Source: Syngnathus acus (taxonomy: Eukaryota; Chordata; Actinopteri; Syngnathiformes; Syngnathidae). From it: 64,000 nt of DNA. A program made the translations under genes and the position numbers. Where the stretch lies: positions 3,273,501 to 3,337,500 of the forward strand of contig NC_051087.1 of the NCBI RefSeq assembly GCF_901709675.1. Reading direction: 5' to 3'. Positions within the stretch are counted from its first letter, which is position 1. Every line of letters begins with the position of its first letter. Under the pieces are notes generated by a model. That model worked only from the letters and a program-made list of their open reading frames with translations, ran no database searches and was not told where the DNA came from. Positions 60,549-64,000 of this stretch are shown one piece after another.

Positions 60549-63500
60549 GATACGATAATATGTGAACACTTTTTGGAGTACTTCAAGCATTCTAAACTTT
60601 TCTTCCGGCTGACTGGAACGGCCGTTGAGAGAATGAACATGAACGATTACAGGCTGAGGTTTGTTGGTGAGGGGTGAAAAAAACAACAACTAAGAAACCA
60701 AGCAAGTGATTAAACAAAGTGCAATTGACAAGAAAAGATCTTGTTGCAGAAAATGTGCTATTATATTTTGAACATGGACACAACCATTGACAATGGTTTG
60801 TTTCTTGTTCGAGAAATCTATTGCTGGATTTAGAGGTGAAACTGGAGAAAAATGCAGCATTTGCATTTGATCTAAACCGGAACTGAAGATTTTTTTTTTT
60901 TCTTTCTGTTATCATCATGCAATATGACCAACTTCAAATGTTGTCACCAGACTCGCTCCATGACAAATGTAAAGTCTTTGCAATGGATTCTGAGATAATT
61001 TTTTACTGAAGAATGGGACTCAGGTAGCTGACAATCCCTTTTTTTTTTTTTGTACTTGTATAGACTAAGTGCTAGTAGTTTTGTTGACATTATAACAGCC
61101 CAAAATGTTTGATTCAGAGACTCATCATTCATTTTACCCCTTTTTTTTTTTTTTTTTGTTACCGACTGATGCCCACTCAGAAACCGAAAGACCGTATGTA
61201 AATTTTCATCTAAAGAGAGAAATCTGAATTAGTTAAAGTGTAAATGGTTTACAAAAGTGTACCTTTGATTCAGCAGGCATGCAGATGTTTTAAAACAGCG
61301 CTCATAAAAGATGATGCCACATTTTGGTAGGGCTGCTCAATTATGGATAAAAATCCTCATCACAATTATTTTGTTCAATATTGAAATCACTATTATCAAA
61401 CGCCAAATAATCATTTCTCCTCAATCATGGGAATTTCGAGATTGGATTGAGCTAAAATCGTAATGGCGGTTAAAATCCGATCAATTGAGCAGCCCTACAA
61501 ATCGGCTACGAATGAAACTGCATTCGGCAACTATTTTTAAAAAGTAAAACTAAACGTTTTTTTGTGAAATGCAGTATCAAAAGTGTCACAGCTATAGCGT
61601 AGCATTAACACATCAACTGGAATACTTTTATGCTGCTTTGGATTTTGAAAGGAATTGCTGTTTGCAATGAGGTCACCAAAGCGCCATCATGCTCTGTATT
61701 GTTTGTCGAAAATGTGTTTGTCAGAAAACGACGCCAACAAAATGGACAGTATTAAAACAATTTTCTATACAACTGTGTCCTCCATTCAATTACCAAAAGA
61801 CACTGAAAGTTATTTCAAGATCCTGGACATTTAAAAAATAAAAAAATAAAAAACAAATTCTGTCGAGGTGATTCATGTATAAAAACAAACTAGAATATAA
61901 TAAATACCTGGGGTTTTCCTTCCATGTACGTGTTATCCACATAGTAGTCTGTATTATTTTTTTTTTTAGATATGATTATGAGAAAAGCTCAGTTGGTGCA
62001 ACGGTGATAGAAGTTCATAACACTCGGATGAGTTCAGTCCTAGGAACCCTAGATCTCTTTTTTACAAAATATTATTAATTATAACAGCCCCCCCCCCAAA
62101 CTATACATACCAATAAATAACTATCATTAATTGGTATTGAAATTTCCATCTTCTTGAGATTTTTTGAGTTTATTCATTTATACCTACCGCTACCTATAAC
62201 TATCAGATGGACTCTTACAAAAAAAAAAAAAAAAATCATGTTTTGATGGTAGTTCTTGTACTGATGGATTAGATTGTGTGTTTCTAATTAAGAGGGAATG
62301 TTGACTTGAGCATTGAAATGATTACGATGTGCAAGTGTAGCTAGCCAACGTATAATCACGCAGGTGACATTTTGGTTAAGAAAAATGATGTCCAGACTTA
62401 GAGCCTAATGTGCTTCCTGTTTAAAAGATCTTCTTTCACACTGACAGTTTCAGGCTGCTTAATGGAGCTCCAATTATGGCAATAATCATCTGGTAGTAAT
62501 AAATACCACAGATGAAGAAAGCAGAGGTTACAAGTAAACAGATCCTTCAAATATTTGACAATGCTACATGTACAGCACACTAGAAAAAAAAAATTCCTTC
62601 AGGAGAGAAAAAAACAAAAGGCAATTTATATTAAAAATTCAGATTTAAAACAAATCATGATCAAATCCAAGACAAGTGAAGTCTCATGAATATTGAATCA
62701 AAGTCAAGTGGTTCGTAAATTTTAGCCAAGCAACAATCCGGTCTAAATTGTGGCGCCATTTTGCTGAATTTAATCCAGGCACTCTGCTGATATGTGTATG
62801 TCGACAGGAGGGAAGAAGGTAATTCACACATCTGTCAGAGCAAGATTTACCAAACCATTCTGTGACAACCAAAACACATTTAGCGAAAAGCTGTCGGGCG
62901 TTTCATTTCCGTGTGCTGATCCCGCAGGAAGCACGCTGCTCAACCTAATTGCCGGCTCAAAATGGCCGACAGACGTGGACGTCTGCTTGCTTGTCTCTGC
63001 ACGTCAACCCTGAATGGCCTTTAACCTGATATCAATTATAGATGGATAAAGAAATACTGTGTCGTTTCCTGTGATGTAAAGCTTAGCTTTTACACAAATC
63101 CACTTCCAGTCTTTGCATCAGTAACAATGAATACTGGGATGGATTACCACCAAGGCGATGAATGAAGACAAAGTCCACTTTTACACTTTGAAAGACGACC
63201 CGACGTTTACGTGAATTAAATTTAATTGGCAGGCGAGAGCCAAAAGGTCCCTTAATGACTTCCATGCTCTTTGAGGCATGAATCTGAACTCTCTGAACCG
63301 AAGGACAAAAAAAAAAAAGGTGAGTAACTTTCGGCTGTGGGGGCTTGACTCCATATTTTCTTTTCTGTAGGTGAATTGGCAAGAAGTAGTGGCAGAAGAA
63401 AGGATTCCTAAGCTTTGCGATTCTTTGGCCCGGCTCCGAGCCCCGAGGGCGTTGTTGTGATAAGCGGTGGCATGACAGCGGAGAGCAGGATTAGCAACCT

Positions 63501-64000
63501 TTGCGGGCCTTCTCTGCAAAGCCGCCTTGCCTTCATACTAGCAACAGGTTGTCAGCCGTGTGCTCGCCAACACGGGAAGGTGCAGTCATGCATGTGCAAA
63601 AATGAGATTTAGCTGAAAAACCACATTAGCGGTATTGCGGGAAATATCTTTTAAACTTGTAAACATCCCACACATTTTATACTAAAAATGTTTGGGATGT
63701 GTAAATTTAGGTGAACCTCTGGTGGAGTGATGAAGGTGTATGACATCTCACAAAATTGAATTAATGAGTATAAATGAAAAAAAAAACTAAAATAAGATAT
63801 TTGTAATTTAAAAGTACAAACGGTTAAATCAGAGATCTAGAATTGAACTTCCCTTTTAACAATTACAAGAGCAAAAATAAGTTAAGCTATGCTTAAGTAG
63901 TGTAAAAAAAAAAAAAAAAGTCAAATGCTTTGGTTCTGATATCCATTTAGAACCATGGCATTGTTCTTTAGCTGGCTTTTTTAAATCGTTCCACTCAGAA
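60549..64000. other. vasn 3' UTR and downstream spacer
   Basis: Likely 3' UTR runs from the stop. Candidate AATAAA signals cluster near 61835 and again near 61900, but the end is uncertain. One small inverted-repeat element lies at 61327-61498, and long T, A and C runs are common. No further coding exon was found up to the right edge. Confidence 0.5.
61327..61498. mobile_element. 172-bp miniature inverted-repeat element
   Basis: Termini GTAGGGCTGCTCAATT and AATTGAGCAGCCCTAC are exact reverse complements over 16 bases. The interior is AT-rich and non-coding. No clear target duplication was seen. It lies in the vasn 3' UTR or just beyond; a related end occurs near 32852. Confidence 0.85.

Noticed and set aside
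1-64000. CRISPR arrays, operons or defence systems
   Set aside because: No spaced direct repeats of that type were seen, and gene structure is clearly that of a vertebrate nucleus.

Overview
The window looks like nuclear DNA from a ray-finned (teleost) fish. Its genes are split by GT-AG introns, their proteins read as vertebrate orthologues, and the spacers hold fish-type SINE/LINE fragments, hAT-like elements, small inverted-repeat elements and microsatellites. No bacterial, viral, CRISPR, rRNA or tRNA features were seen. Exon models were built by hand from splice sites, reading phase and remembered family sequences; no alignment was run.

Layout, left to right. cyp2u1 (+, 250-2326) encodes a fatty-acid hydroxylase P450. 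lpar2 (-, 5527-8144) encodes a lysophosphatidic acid receptor, with a second possible last exon at 4118-4219. brd4 (-, 14283-24378) encodes the long BET bromodomain protein, with 5' untranslated exons reaching about 26.6 kb. akap8l (-, 27664-33904) encodes a nuclear AKAP95-type zinc-finger protein. After about 9 kb of spacer come glis2 (+, 43254-46114), a five-finger Gli-similar transcription factor; a GT31 beta-1,3-galactosyltransferase (+, 48867-50814); and vasn (+, 58437-60548), vasorin, with a probable untranslated first exon near 53 kb. The last 3.4 kb is vasn 3' UTR and spacer.

The gene order joins two blocks that I recall as separate in human: BRD4-AKAP8L with LPAR2 (19p13) and GLIS2-VASN (16p13.3). 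brd4 and akap8l lie head-to-tail on one strand and both act in nuclear chromatin. The other genes share no obvious pathway.

I did not find a new multi-gene system. The most notable points are a brd4 start codon that appears to be split by an intron, a two-way choice of lpar2 C-terminus, full TGACGTCA sites at three promoters, a 292-bp foldback element, two near-perfect hairpins, and a hAT element with an intact 8-bp target duplication.
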